Shown: piece by piece, positions 1 to 7,491 of the stretch
Layout: each line of letters begins with the position of its first letter
How positions within the stretch are numbered: the first letter of the stretch is position 1
Source of the DNA: Pseudomonadota bacterium
Lineage (GTDB): Bacteria; Pseudomonadota; Alphaproteobacteria; Rhizobiales; Xanthobacteraceae
Direction of reading: 5' to 3'
DNA length: 64,000 nucleotides
Assembly (NCBI GenBank): GCA_023422775.1
Contig: JAFAGM010000005.1
Location: 55,489-119,488, forward strand
Notes under the pieces: generated by a model
The model's database searches: none
Told to the model about the DNA's origin: nothing
Seen by the model: the letters and a program-made list of their open reading frames with translations, nothing else
Program-made: the position numbers and the translations under genes

Positions 1-1227
1 CAGCCCGATTCCAGGATTGCCCCGACCCGCCGCGCGCTGCTGCAGGCCAGCATCGGCGCCGGCGCCCTGCTCGCCACGCCCCTCTCGGCGTTTGCCGCCC
101 CTCCCGGCTTCGACCAGTGGCGCGACCATTTTCGCGCGCGCGCGCTCGCCAAGGGCATTTCGGAGGCGACCTGGGCGCGGGTGATGGGCCGCATCGAGCC
201 CGACATGAGCGTGTTCCGGAAGATGCAGAAGCAGCCGGAATTTCACGAACAGGTCTGGCAGTACATCAATCGCCGCGTCTCGGACTGGCGCATCATCAAC
301 GGCCGCGAGGCCCTGAAGAAGAACGAGGCGCTGTTCGCCCGGATCGAGCGGGATTTCGGCGTCGAGCGGGGCACGCTGCTGGCGCTGTGGGGCGTCGAGT
401 CCGCCTATGGCGATCCGCTGGTGCAGCAGAATCACATGCGTCCGGTTTTTCCGGCGCTCGCCGCACTCGCCTGGAACGAGCCGCGCCGCCGCACCTATTG
501 GGAAACCGAACTCATCAATGCGCTCAAGATCGTCGACCGGGGCTGGAGCACGCCGGAAGAAATGCGCGGCTCCTGGGCCGGTGCGATGGGGCATACGCAG
601 TGGATGCCCGAAGTCTGGCTCAACGTCGGCATGGATTACGACAAGGATGGCCGCGTCTCGCCGTTCGGCAGGCCCGACGACGCGCTCGGCTCCAGCGCGC
701 GCTATCTGCTCAACCGCGGCAAGTACCATCGTGGCGAACACTGGGGCTATGAGGTCAACGCGTCAGGCGCGGCCACGGGCGGCAGCCGGACCTATGCGGC
801 GTGGACAAGCGCCGGCGTGACCCGCGCCGACGGCAAGCCGTTTCCGCAGCCGAATGCGTCGTCGCAAATGTGGGTGCCGGTCGCCGGCGGCCCGGCGTTC
901 CTGCTGGGGCCGAACTTCTATTCGGTGAAGAGCTACAATCCGTCGATGAACTACGCGCTGGCGATCTGCCATCTCGGCGACCGCATTCTTGGCGGGCCGC
1001 CGTTCATCCGCCCCTTCCCCGGCTCCGAGCGCGCGCTGACGCTCGCCGAAGTGCAGGAGGTGCAGACGCGGCTGACCAAGGCCGGCTTCGACACCGGCGG
1101 CACCGACGGCCGCGTCGGCAACGACACCATGAAGGCGGTGAAGGATTACCAGACCAGGATGGGGCTGTTGCCCGCCGATGGTTACGGCGGGCTGAAGGTG
1201 CTGGCGCGGTTGAGGCAGGGCGGGTAG
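1..1227 (+). CDS. Lytic murein transglycosylase, MltB/SLT-like (5' partial)
   Basis: The reading frame is already open at base 1, so the start codon lies outside the window; 408 residues are visible. The first visible part holds a twin-arginine-like stretch (TRRALLQAS), a hydrophobic run and a likely AFA cleavage site, so export to the periplasm is inferred. The central domain matches MltB-type lytic transglycosylases: the segment GVESAYGD carries the expected catalytic Glu, and GAMGHTQWMP is a second family signature. The C-terminal 60 residues (LTLAEVQEVQTRLTKAGF onwards) look like a PG_binding_1 domain. It should cleave glycan strands non-hydrolytically to 1,6-anhydro-MurNAc ends, the precursor of the sugar that AnmK (40224-41324) phosphorylates. 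Confidence 0.9.
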   Translation, partial: QPDSRIAPTRRALLQASIGAGALLATPLSAFAAPPGFDQWRDHFRARALAKGISEATWARVMGRIEPDMSVFRKMQKQPEFHEQVWQYINRRVSDWRIINGREALKKNEALFARIERDFGVERGTLLALWGVESAYGDPLVQQNHMRPVFPALAALAWNEPRRRTYWETELINALKIVDRGWSTPEEMRGSWAGAMGHTQWMPEVWLNVGMDYDKDGRVSPFGRPDDALGSSARYLLNRGKYHRGEHWGYEVNASGAATGGSRTYAAWTSAGVTRADGKPFPQPNASSQMWVPVAGGPAFLLGPNFYSVKSYNPSMNYALAICHLGDRILGGPPFIRPFPGSERALTLAEVQEVQTRLTKAGFDTGGTDGRVGNDTMKAVKDYQTRMGLLPADGYGGLKVLARLRQGG

Positions 1228-1239
1228 TTCGCCACTGCC

Positions 1240-1355
1240 GTCATTGCGAGCGAAGCGAAGCAATCCATGGCGCGGCATAACGGATGGTTGGATTGCTTCA
1301 TAGTTTCATCCAATGCGCGTCGGCCCCTTACGGCCGGTCGGAACTCGCAATGACG
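1240..1355. repeat. Palindromic intergenic repeat, family A (CATTGCGAG type)
   Basis: The outer arms GTCATTGCGAG and CTCGCAATGAC are perfect reverse complements. Inside them GAAGCAATCC is answered by GGATTGCTTC. A second copy lies at 35686-35771 between sufB and sufC. It sits between the convergent transglycosylase and SDR genes, where it could act as a transcript-ending hairpin. This type of element is common between genes in Bradyrhizobium and relatives; no transposase is present. Confidence 0.8.
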
Positions 1356-1365
1356 CGAAAACGTC

Positions 1366-2175
1366 TTACCCAGGCCGCACCACTCCGCCCGCATTCATGC
1401 CGCCATCGATGATGAGCTCGGTCCCCGTCACATAACGCGACGCGTCGGACGCCAGATACAGCACGCCCTGCGCGATCTCCTCCGCATGCCCCGCACGGCC
1501 GAGCGGCGTCGCCAATTTGGCGCGCTCCTCGGGATCGATCGGCGCGTTTTGTCCGGCCCCCGTCGCTCCCGTCGGGATCTTGCCCCAGATCGGCGTGTCG
1601 ATGATGCCCGGATGCACCGAGTTGACGCGGATGCCGTCGCCGAAGGTGGCGCATTCCATCGCAATCGCTTTGGCAAACAGCCGCACGCCGCCCTTGGTCG
1701 CGCAATAGCCGGACAGGCTGGCTGAACCGCGCAGGCCCGCCAGCGACGACATCATGATGACGGAGCCGCCGCCGGTCTTGCGCATCGCCGGCAGGCCATG
1801 CTTCACCGACAAAAACACGCCGTCGAGATTGATCGCGGTCTGCCGCCGCCAGTCCGCCAGCGTCATCTGGGTGATCGACGGCACGGCGATGCCGATGCCG
1901 GCGTTCGAGACCAGCACGTCGAGCTTGCCATAGCGCTTCATGATATCGGCCACGACCTCGATCCAGCGCTCCTCACTGGTGACGTCGTGATGCCAGAAGC
2001 TGGCCTCGCCGCCCGCCTTCTTGATCCGCGCGACGACTTCAGGTCCCTTCAAATCGTCGACATCGGTGACTGCGACCGAAGCGCCCTCGCGCGCCAGCAA
2101 CTCGCAAATTGCCTCGCCGATGCCGGACGCACCACCCGTCACCAACGCGACCTTGCCCTGAACCTGCCCTGTCAT
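1366..2175 (-). CDS. SDR-family NAD(P)-dependent oxidoreductase
   Basis: This 269-residue protein is a classical short-chain dehydrogenase/reductase. The cofactor motif TGGASGIG is at residues 14-21, the SNAG version of the NNAG motif lies near residue 90, and the catalytic Ser/Tyr-x-x-x-Lys set appears as MMSSLAG followed by SGYCATKGG. An Asp (VTDVDD) at the end of the second strand suggests NAD rather than NADP preference. The substrate cannot be read from the sequence. It ends about 10 bases beyond repeat family A and lies 35 bases downstream of the recJ stop on the same strand, so co-transcription with recJ is possible. Confidence 0.88.
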   Translation of the reverse strand: MTGQVQGKVALVTGGASGIGEAICELLAREGASVAVTDVDDLKGPEVVARIKKAGGEASFWHHDVTSEERWIEVVADIMKRYGKLDVLVSNAGIGIAVPSITQMTLADWRRQTAINLDGVFLSVKHGLPAMRKTGGGSVIMMSSLAGLRGSASLSGYCATKGGVRLFAKAIAMECATFGDGIRVNSVHPGIIDTPIWGKIPTGATGAGQNAPIDPEERAKLATPLGRAGHAEEIAQGVLYLASDASRYVTGTELIIDGGMNAGGVVRPG

Positions 2176-2210
2176 TTTCTTCTCCCGTTTTGTTGTTCTT
2201 GCTTGTCGGA

Positions 2211-4052
2211 TTATCTTATCACGGCCGGTCCCGGATCCGGTAGCGCGACGTCGACCACGCGAAGTTGCACGCGCTCCGCCCCCTGAAACCGATCGACCGC
2301 GAGCGAACCCGCGACATGCAGCCGCTGGCCGCGGTTTTGCGTCAGCGCCTCGCCAAGCTTCTGTCCGACCGAGCGGAACGCAATGCCGTTGACGATGGCA
2401 CCGTCGCCGGACTTGAGCCGGACGCGCAGATGCGCCTGGCCGACTTCATCGGCATAGACGAGCTGATGCGCCGGCAGCGCGATCACCGGCTCCGGGTTGG
2501 CGGCGCCGAACGGCCCGGCGCGGTTGAGCGTGTTGGCGAACTCCACGGTGACGCTGCGCGCGCTGACGGCGCCGTCGACGAACAATTCGTTCTCGTGGCG
2601 GGAATTGGCGACGTCCTCGGCGAGCGCGCTCTCCATGAAGGCGCGAAACTCCGCGAGCTTCTCCTTGCGCAGCGTGACGCCGGCCGCCATGGCGTGGCCG
2701 CCGCCCTTCATCAATATCCGCTCCTTCACCGCCTGCCGCACCGCCTTGCCGAGATCGACGCCCGAGATCGAGCGGCCCGAGCCGGTCCCGATGCCGCCCG
2801 GCTCCAGCGCAACGGCGAAGGCGGGGCGGGCGAATTTCTCCTTCAGCCTGGAGGCAACGAGCCCGACGATGCCGGGATGCCAGCCTTCCGCGGCAGTCAC
2901 GATCACGGCGCCCTTATCTTCGAGCCCGAGCGAAGCCAGCGCCTCGGCTTCGGCCTGCGCCTCCGCTGCCTGCTCGATGACGCGGCGCTCGCTGTTGAGC
3001 CGGTCGAGCTCGGCCGCGATCCGCGCCGCTTCCGAGACGTCGCCCTCCAGCAGCAGCCGCACGCCGAGATCGGCGCGCCCGATGCGGCCGCCGGCATTGA
3101 TGCGCGGCCCCAGCATGAAGCCAAGATGCCAGGCTTCAGGCGGGCCGTTCAGCCGCGAGACATCCATCAGCGCGGTGTGCCCGACATGGTCGCGGCGGCG
3201 CATCGCGATCAGGCCCTTGGCGACGAAGGCGCGGTTGAGCCCGGTCAGGGGCGCGACATCGGCCACGGTGCCGAGCGCCACATGATGCAACATGCCGAGC
3301 AGGTCCGGCTCCGGCCGTTCGGCGGTCCAGAAGCCGCGGCCACGCAACTCGCGGTTCACCGCGACCAACGTGATCAGCACCAGGCCGACGGCGGCAAGAT
3401 GGCCGAGGCCGGAGAGATCGTCGGCGCGGTTCGGGTTGACCAGCGCGTCGACCTCGGGGAGTTCATCGCCGGTCTGGTGGTGGTCGATCACGACCACGGA
3501 CATGCCGAGCTTGCGCGCCTCCGCCAGCGGCTCGAGGCTGGTGGTGCCGCAATCGACGGTGACGAGCAGCGTCGCGCCCCTGGCCGCGAGACCGCGCACC
3601 GCCTCGACATTGGGCCCGTAGCCTTCGAAGATGCGGTCGGGGATGTGGATCAGCGGGTCGAGCCCGCAATGGCGCAAATGCCAGGCGAGCAGTGCCGACG
3701 AGGTCGCGCCGTCGACGTCGTAATCGCCGAAGATCGCGACCTTCTCGCCGCGCGCGGCCGCATTGGCGATGCGCTTGGCCGCCGTCTCCATCTGCGTCAC
3801 GGTGTGGGGATCGGGCATCAGCTTGCGGATGGTCGGATCGAGGAAATCCCCGACCTCGTCGATCCCGACGTCGCGTCCCGCCAGCACCCGCGCCAGCATC
3901 TCCGGTAACTGGTAGCGCTGCGTGATCGCCAGCGCCCGCGCCGCCCCTCGCGCATCGAGCCGGTCGCGCCACAATTTGCCGGTCGCCGAACGCGATACGC
4001 CGAGAAACGCTTGCGGCAGTTCAACGGGGAACGCGGATGCAGGAAGCGTCAT
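2211..4052 (-). CDS. recJ: Single-stranded-DNA-specific exonuclease RecJ
   Basis: The 613-residue product has the DHH phosphoesterase core: GDYDVDGATSSALL (metal-binding Asp residues) and VIDHHQTGDELP (the DHH motif), followed by a DHHA1 domain with GGGHAMAAG and a C-terminal OB-type RecJ segment. RecJ degrades single-stranded DNA 5' to 3' in recombination and mismatch repair. I chose the ATG at 4052 because AAGG lies six bases upstream; a TTG start at 4076 would add eight residues. In Rhizobiales recJ is often found beside glpX, hom and an aminotransferase gene, as here, although a HAD gene and a chemoreceptor-like gene separate them in this window. Confidence 0.95.
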   Translation of the reverse strand: MTLPASAFPVELPQAFLGVSRSATGKLWRDRLDARGAARALAITQRYQLPEMLARVLAGRDVGIDEVGDFLDPTIRKLMPDPHTVTQMETAAKRIANAAARGEKVAIFGDYDVDGATSSALLAWHLRHCGLDPLIHIPDRIFEGYGPNVEAVRGLAARGATLLVTVDCGTTSLEPLAEARKLGMSVVVIDHHQTGDELPEVDALVNPNRADDLSGLGHLAAVGLVLITLVAVNRELRGRGFWTAERPEPDLLGMLHHVALGTVADVAPLTGLNRAFVAKGLIAMRRRDHVGHTALMDVSRLNGPPEAWHLGFMLGPRINAGGRIGRADLGVRLLLEGDVSEAARIAAELDRLNSERRVIEQAAEAQAEAEALASLGLEDKGAVIVTAAEGWHPGIVGLVASRLKEKFARPAFAVALEPGGIGTGSGRSISGVDLGKAVRQAVKERILMKGGGHAMAAGVTLRKEKLAEFRAFMESALAEDVANSRHENELFVDGAVSARSVTVEFANTLNRAGPFGAANPEPVIALPAHQLVYADEVGQAHLRVRLKSGDGAIVNGIAFRSVGQKLGEALTQNRGQRLHVAGSLAVDRFQGAERVQLRVVDVALPDPGPAVIR

Positions 4053-4121
4053 GATGCCTTCGAGAAATAGTGACAAAGCCGCCGGTCGGCAAACCAGGGC
4101 GCGGTTCGCTGCGGCAAGGCC

Positions 4122-4147
4122 GGAACGACCCCGGCCATACCGGCGTT
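4122..4147 (+). promoter_or_regulatory. Candidate EcfG (general stress sigma) promoter
   Basis: GGAAC at 4122-4126 and CGTT at 4144-4147 are separated by 17 bases, matching the EcfG consensus of alphaproteobacteria (GGAAC-N16/17-CGTT). It points to the chemoreceptor-like gene starting at 4334, leaving a leader of about 180 bases. About one such match is expected by chance in a window this size, so this is a weak call. Confidence 0.3.
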
Positions 4148-4333
4148 GACCCTATGCCGACAAAACCGACTTGCACAAAGAAGATGCAACTTGTCCCCGC
4201 AATACTCCCCGCCGGACAGGGAAATTAAACCAATCGTTAGCCATGATCCGCGACAAAGGTACCAACATGCTCTCGTTGAGTCCCGTCGATCCACAGAAGG
4301 TCGGCAATTGCACAAAGACTGAGGAATTTCCGC

Positions 4334-5425
4334 ATGTCCGCCGCGCTCGACCGATTTCGAACTGCAACGATCGCCAAACCGAGTGCAGCGAGTACCGAGG
4401 ATGATACCGACGTCTCCACGCTGATCGCGAAATTGACCGCCGAGGTCAACCAGGTCGCCTGCGAGAAGACCAAGTCGATCCAGAAGATCACCAACCAGAT
4501 GAAGATGCTGGCGCTGAACGCGCTGATCGAGAGTTCGCGCGCCGGCGCGCAGGGCGCGGGCTTTGCCGTGGTGGCGCAGGAAGTGCGCAACGTCGGCCAG
4601 CAGGTCGAAACCATCGCCCGCGAGCTCGAGAGCCAGCTCACCAACCGCACCGGCAACCTGATGACTTCGATCGCGCAGATGGCCGACCGCTCGCGCGGCG
4701 AACGGATGACGGACCTGTCGCTCAACGCCATCGAACTGATCGACCGCAACCTCTATGAACGGACCTGCGACGTGCGCTGGTGGGCGACCGACTCCGCCGT
4801 CGTCGATTGCGCGGCGACGCCGGATGCCGCCGCGGTAGCCCATGTGTCGGAGCGGCTCGCGGTCATCCTCGGCGCCTACACGGTCTACCTCGATCTCTGG
4901 CTCTGCGATCTCAACGGCAACGTCGTGGCCAATGGCCGGGCGGACCGCTTCAACGTCGTCGGCCAGAATGTCGCGTCGACCAAATGGTTTCGCGCTGCCC
5001 GCGACCTGCGTTCCGGCGACGACTACACCGCCGCCGATGTCGAATCCCAGCCATTGCTCGGCCACGCCCAGGTCGCGACCTATTGCGCCAGCGTTCGCGC
5101 CGGCGGCAAGGCGAACGGCAAGGCAACCGGCGTACTCGCCATCCATTTCGACTGGGAGCCACAGGCCCGCGCCATCGTGCAGGGCGTGCGCGTCGGCGCG
5201 GCCGACAAGGCGCGCGTGTTGCTGGTCGATTCCAATTTCCGCGTGATCGCGGCGTCCGACGGCCAGGGCCTGCTCACCGAACGCATCTCGCTGCAACTCG
5301 AAGGCAAACGCTCCGGCTTCTATCAGGATCGCTCCGGCGTCATGACCGCGTTCCACGCCACGCCGGGTTACGAGACCTACAAGGGGCTTGGCTGGTACGG
5401 CGTGATCCAGGCGGGCGCGTCGTAA
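4334..5425 (+). CDS. Soluble chemoreceptor-like protein: N-terminal MCP tip, C-terminal Cache-like domain
   Basis: In this 363-residue protein, residues about 50-90 (IQKITNQMKMLALNALIESS, then GAQGAGFAVVAQEVR) closely match the conserved hairpin tip of methyl-accepting chemotaxis proteins, which binds CheA/CheW. Only a shortened coiled coil surrounds it and there is no transmembrane segment. Residues about 150-355 resemble a Cache/PAS-like sensor (YLDLWLCDLNGNVVANGRAD, then WFRAARDLRSGDDYTAADV). The order is reversed relative to normal receptors, which put the sensor first. GAGGAA lies about seven bases before the ATG. A cytosolic sensor that plugs into a chemosensory array is inferred; the ligand is unknown. 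Confidence 0.75.
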   Translation: MSAALDRFRTATIAKPSAASTEDDTDVSTLIAKLTAEVNQVACEKTKSIQKITNQMKMLALNALIESSRAGAQGAGFAVVAQEVRNVGQQVETIARELESQLTNRTGNLMTSIAQMADRSRGERMTDLSLNAIELIDRNLYERTCDVRWWATDSAVVDCAATPDAAAVAHVSERLAVILGAYTVYLDLWLCDLNGNVVANGRADRFNVVGQNVASTKWFRAARDLRSGDDYTAADVESQPLLGHAQVATYCASVRAGGKANGKATGVLAIHFDWEPQARAIVQGVRVGAADKARVLLVDSNFRVIAASDGQGLLTERISLQLEGKRSGFYQDRSGVMTAFHATPGYETYKGLGWYGVIQAGAS

Positions 5426-5429
5426 CCGC

Positions 5430-5514
5430 GTAGCAGGATGGGTAGAGCGCAGCGAAACCCATCATTCGTCCGCGCTGGGATTTGATGGGTTTCGCTGCGC
5501 TCTATCCATCCTAC
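5430..5514. repeat. Long inverted repeat (GGATGG...AGCGCAGCGAAACCCATC family)
   Basis: Two arms of about 30 bases, centred on AGCGCAGCGAAACCCATC and GATGGGTTTCGCTGCGCT, form a nearly perfect inverted repeat with a loop of about 20 bases. It fills the gap between the convergent chemoreceptor-like and HAD genes and could end both transcripts. The form resembles REP/MITE elements without a transposase. Confidence 0.85.
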
Positions 5515-5518
5515 AAAT

Positions 5519-6238
5519 CTAGCACCCCAGCCCGTCAGCGATGCCGCCAAAATCCCTGGCGACGATGTCCCAATCGCCAGTGGCCTCGAAATCGTATTTC
5601 TGGTGCGGGCCGTATTCGGTCGGCCGCGCGACGAAGGCGGTCTTCAGGCCATTCTGCTGCGCGGCCTTCAGGTCGTTGTTGTGGGCGGCGACCATCATCA
5701 CCTGCTCCGGCGGCAGACACAGCAGCTTCGCCGCGCCAAGATAGGTTTCGGGATCGGGCTTGTAGTGCTCGAACAATTCCGCCGACATGACCAGATCCCA
5801 CGGCAGGCCGGCGAACTTGGCCATGTTGGTCAGCAGCGCGACGTTGCCGTTGGAGAGCGGCGAGATGATGTATTTCTTCTTCAGCCGCGTCAGGCCGACG
5901 ACGCTGTCGGGCCACGGGTGCAGGCGGTGCCAGCCCAGCGTGAGATAGTGCAGATCGGCTTCGCTCAGCCCCTTGATTCCGAAATCGGCGACAAGTTTTT
6001 CCAGCGAGCGCCGGTGCAGCGTATCCAGGATCTGATAGCCGCGCTCGGGATGCTTGCGCACCTCGTCCATCGAGGCAGCATAGACCGCGCGCCAGCCGTC
6101 GACCAGCGCGGTCCAGTCGGCCTTGATGCCCGAGGTCTCCGACCACCTGGTGAAATCGTTGATGAGGCTGGTGCGCCAGTCGACGACGGTACCGAACACG
6201 TCGAACACCAGCGCCTTTACGGCGGATAGATCGGACAT
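5519..6238 (-). CDS. Haloacid dehalogenase type II-like HAD hydrolase
   Basis: This 239-residue HAD-superfamily protein has the nucleophile motif ALVFDVFGTVVDWR at residues 8-21, the SNGN motif II segment (SPLSNGNVALL), the Lys in YKPDPETY and a C-terminal acidic motif in AAHNNDLKAAQQNGLKT, the pattern of L-2-haloacid dehalogenases. Hydrolytic dehalogenation of short 2-haloacids is the family activity; the actual substrate here is not known. The start at 6238 is set by GGGAGGG about seven bases upstream. Reading further upstream would translate the palindromic repeat at 6281-6380, which is not credible coding sequence. Confidence 0.88.
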   Translation of the reverse strand: MSDLSAVKALVFDVFGTVVDWRTSLINDFTRWSETSGIKADWTALVDGWRAVYAASMDEVRKHPERGYQILDTLHRRSLEKLVADFGIKGLSEADLHYLTLGWHRLHPWPDSVVGLTRLKKKYIISPLSNGNVALLTNMAKFAGLPWDLVMSAELFEHYKPDPETYLGAAKLLCLPPEQVMMVAAHNNDLKAAQQNGLKTAFVARPTEYGPHQKYDFEATGDWDIVARDFGGIADGLGC

Positions 6239-6280
6239 TGCGAGCCCTCCCCTGCTTTTCTTTTTGTTGTTATTGACGCC

Positions 6281-6380
6281 GTCATTCCGGGGCGATGCGC
6301 AGCATCGAACTACGGTGCGCAATTGCGCACCTGAGAATCTCGAGATTCCGGGTTCGTGCTTTTGCGCGCCCCGGAATGAC
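6281..6380. repeat. Nested palindromic repeat, family B, copy 1
   Basis: The outer arms GTCATTCCGGGGCG and CGCCCCGGAATGAC pair. Inside are two perfect palindromes: GGTGCGCAATTGCGCACC and GAATCTCGAGATTC. A closely similar copy is at 15782-15882. It lies just downstream of the glpX stop region and upstream of the HAD gene on the same strand. Confidence 0.88.
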
Positions 6381-6386
6381 AGCGCG

Positions 6387-7385
6387 TTAATCCAGATGAA
6401 ACTTTTCGAGCTGCCGGTGCTCGGCCTTGATGTAACGCACAGTGCCGGTGACCGAACGCATTACCACCGTTTCGGTCTCGATGACATCCTTGCGGAACTT
6501 GACGCCCGTAAGCAGTGAGCCGGTCGTGACGCCGGTGGCCGTGAACAGGCAGTCGCCCCGCACCATGTCTTCGATGCCGTAGATCATCTTCGGGTCTGTC
6601 ACGCCCATCTTGTGGGCGCGCTCGCGCTTTTCCTCGCTGTCGAGGATGAGCCGGCACTGCATCTGGCCGCCGATGCAGCGCAGCGCCGCGGCCGCGAGCA
6701 CGCCCTCGGGCGCGCCGCCGGTGCCGATATACATGTCGACGCCCGTATTGTCGGGGTCGGCGCAATGGATCACGCCGGCGACGTCACCGTCGGTGATCAG
6801 CCGCACCGCAGCGCCGGTCGAGCGGATGCTGGATATGATGTCGGCGTGACGCGGCCGATCGAGCACCAGTACCGTGATTGCCGATGCCTCGACGCCCTTG
6901 GCTTTCGCGAGCCTCTTCACATTATCGGCCGGCGATGCGTCGAGTTCGACCACGCCCTTCTTGTAGCCCGGGCCTACCGCAAGCTTCTCCATGTAGACGT
7001 CGGGTGCATGCAGCAGCGTGCCGCCATCGGCCATCGCCATGGTCGCGATCGCGCCGGGCATATTCTTGGCGCACAGCGTGGTGCCTTCGAGCGGATCGAC
7101 CGCGATATCGACCTGCGGTCCGGCGTTGAGTCCGACCTTCTCGCCGATGAACAGCATCGGCGCCTCGTCGCGCTCGCCCTCGCCGATCACGATGGTGCCT
7201 TCGATCGGCAGCTTGTTGAGTTCGCGGCGCATCGCATCGACGGCGGCCTGGTCGGCCGCCTTTTCCTGTCCATGGCCGCGCAACCGCGCAGCGGACACGG
7301 CCGCGCGCTCCGTGACCCGCACGATCTCCAGCGTAAGGATGCGCTCGAGCAGCAACTGCGGCGGAACGGAAATATGGGTCGACAT
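6387..7385 (-). CDS. glpX: Class II fructose-1,6-bisphosphatase GlpX
   Basis: The 332-residue length is typical for GlpX. Diagnostic segments are IEGTIVIGEGERDEAPMLF, DPLEGTTLCAKN and MYIGTGGAPEGVLAAAAL, which hold the metal-binding acidic residues and phosphate-binding loops of the lithium-sensitive phosphatase fold. The enzyme converts fructose 1,6-bisphosphate to fructose 6-phosphate in gluconeogenesis and possibly the Calvin cycle. AAGGAG stands eight bases before the ATG. It follows hom on the same strand after a gap of about 100 bases that holds a hairpin (7443-7490), so partial read-through from alaC-hom is likely. Confidence 0.96.
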   Translation of the reverse strand: MSTHISVPPQLLLERILTLEIVRVTERAAVSAARLRGHGQEKAADQAAVDAMRRELNKLPIEGTIVIGEGERDEAPMLFIGEKVGLNAGPQVDIAVDPLEGTTLCAKNMPGAIATMAMADGGTLLHAPDVYMEKLAVGPGYKKGVVELDASPADNVKRLAKAKGVEASAITVLVLDRPRHADIISSIRSTGAAVRLITDGDVAGVIHCADPDNTGVDMYIGTGGAPEGVLAAAALRCIGGQMQCRLILDSEEKRERAHKMGVTDPKMIYGIEDMVRGDCLFTATGVTTGSLLTGVKFRKDVIETETVVMRSVTGTVRYIKAEHRQLEKFHLD

Positions 7386-7442
7386 CGGCTGACTCCTTCA
7401 AAAAACCTGTGCGGACCCTGGCCGGCCCGCCATCATACTTCG

Positions 7443-7490
7443 GTGCGCGATCCCCAAGGCTATCCCTAAGGGATATCCCGCGGATCGCAC
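7443..7490 (-). terminator. Hairpin between hom and glpX
   Basis: GTGCGCGATCC and GGATCGCAC can pair, enclosing the smaller palindrome ATCCCTAAGGGAT. It starts two bases after the hom stop codon on the minus strand and has no clear T-tract. It may be an attenuating or mRNA-stabilising hairpin rather than a full terminator. Confidence 0.45.
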
Positions 7491-7491
7491 G

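Noticed and set aside
2265..3908. Plus-strand frame of 547 codons
   Set aside because: It is antisense to recJ, with an Arg/Asp/Ala-rich translation and no recognisable domain.
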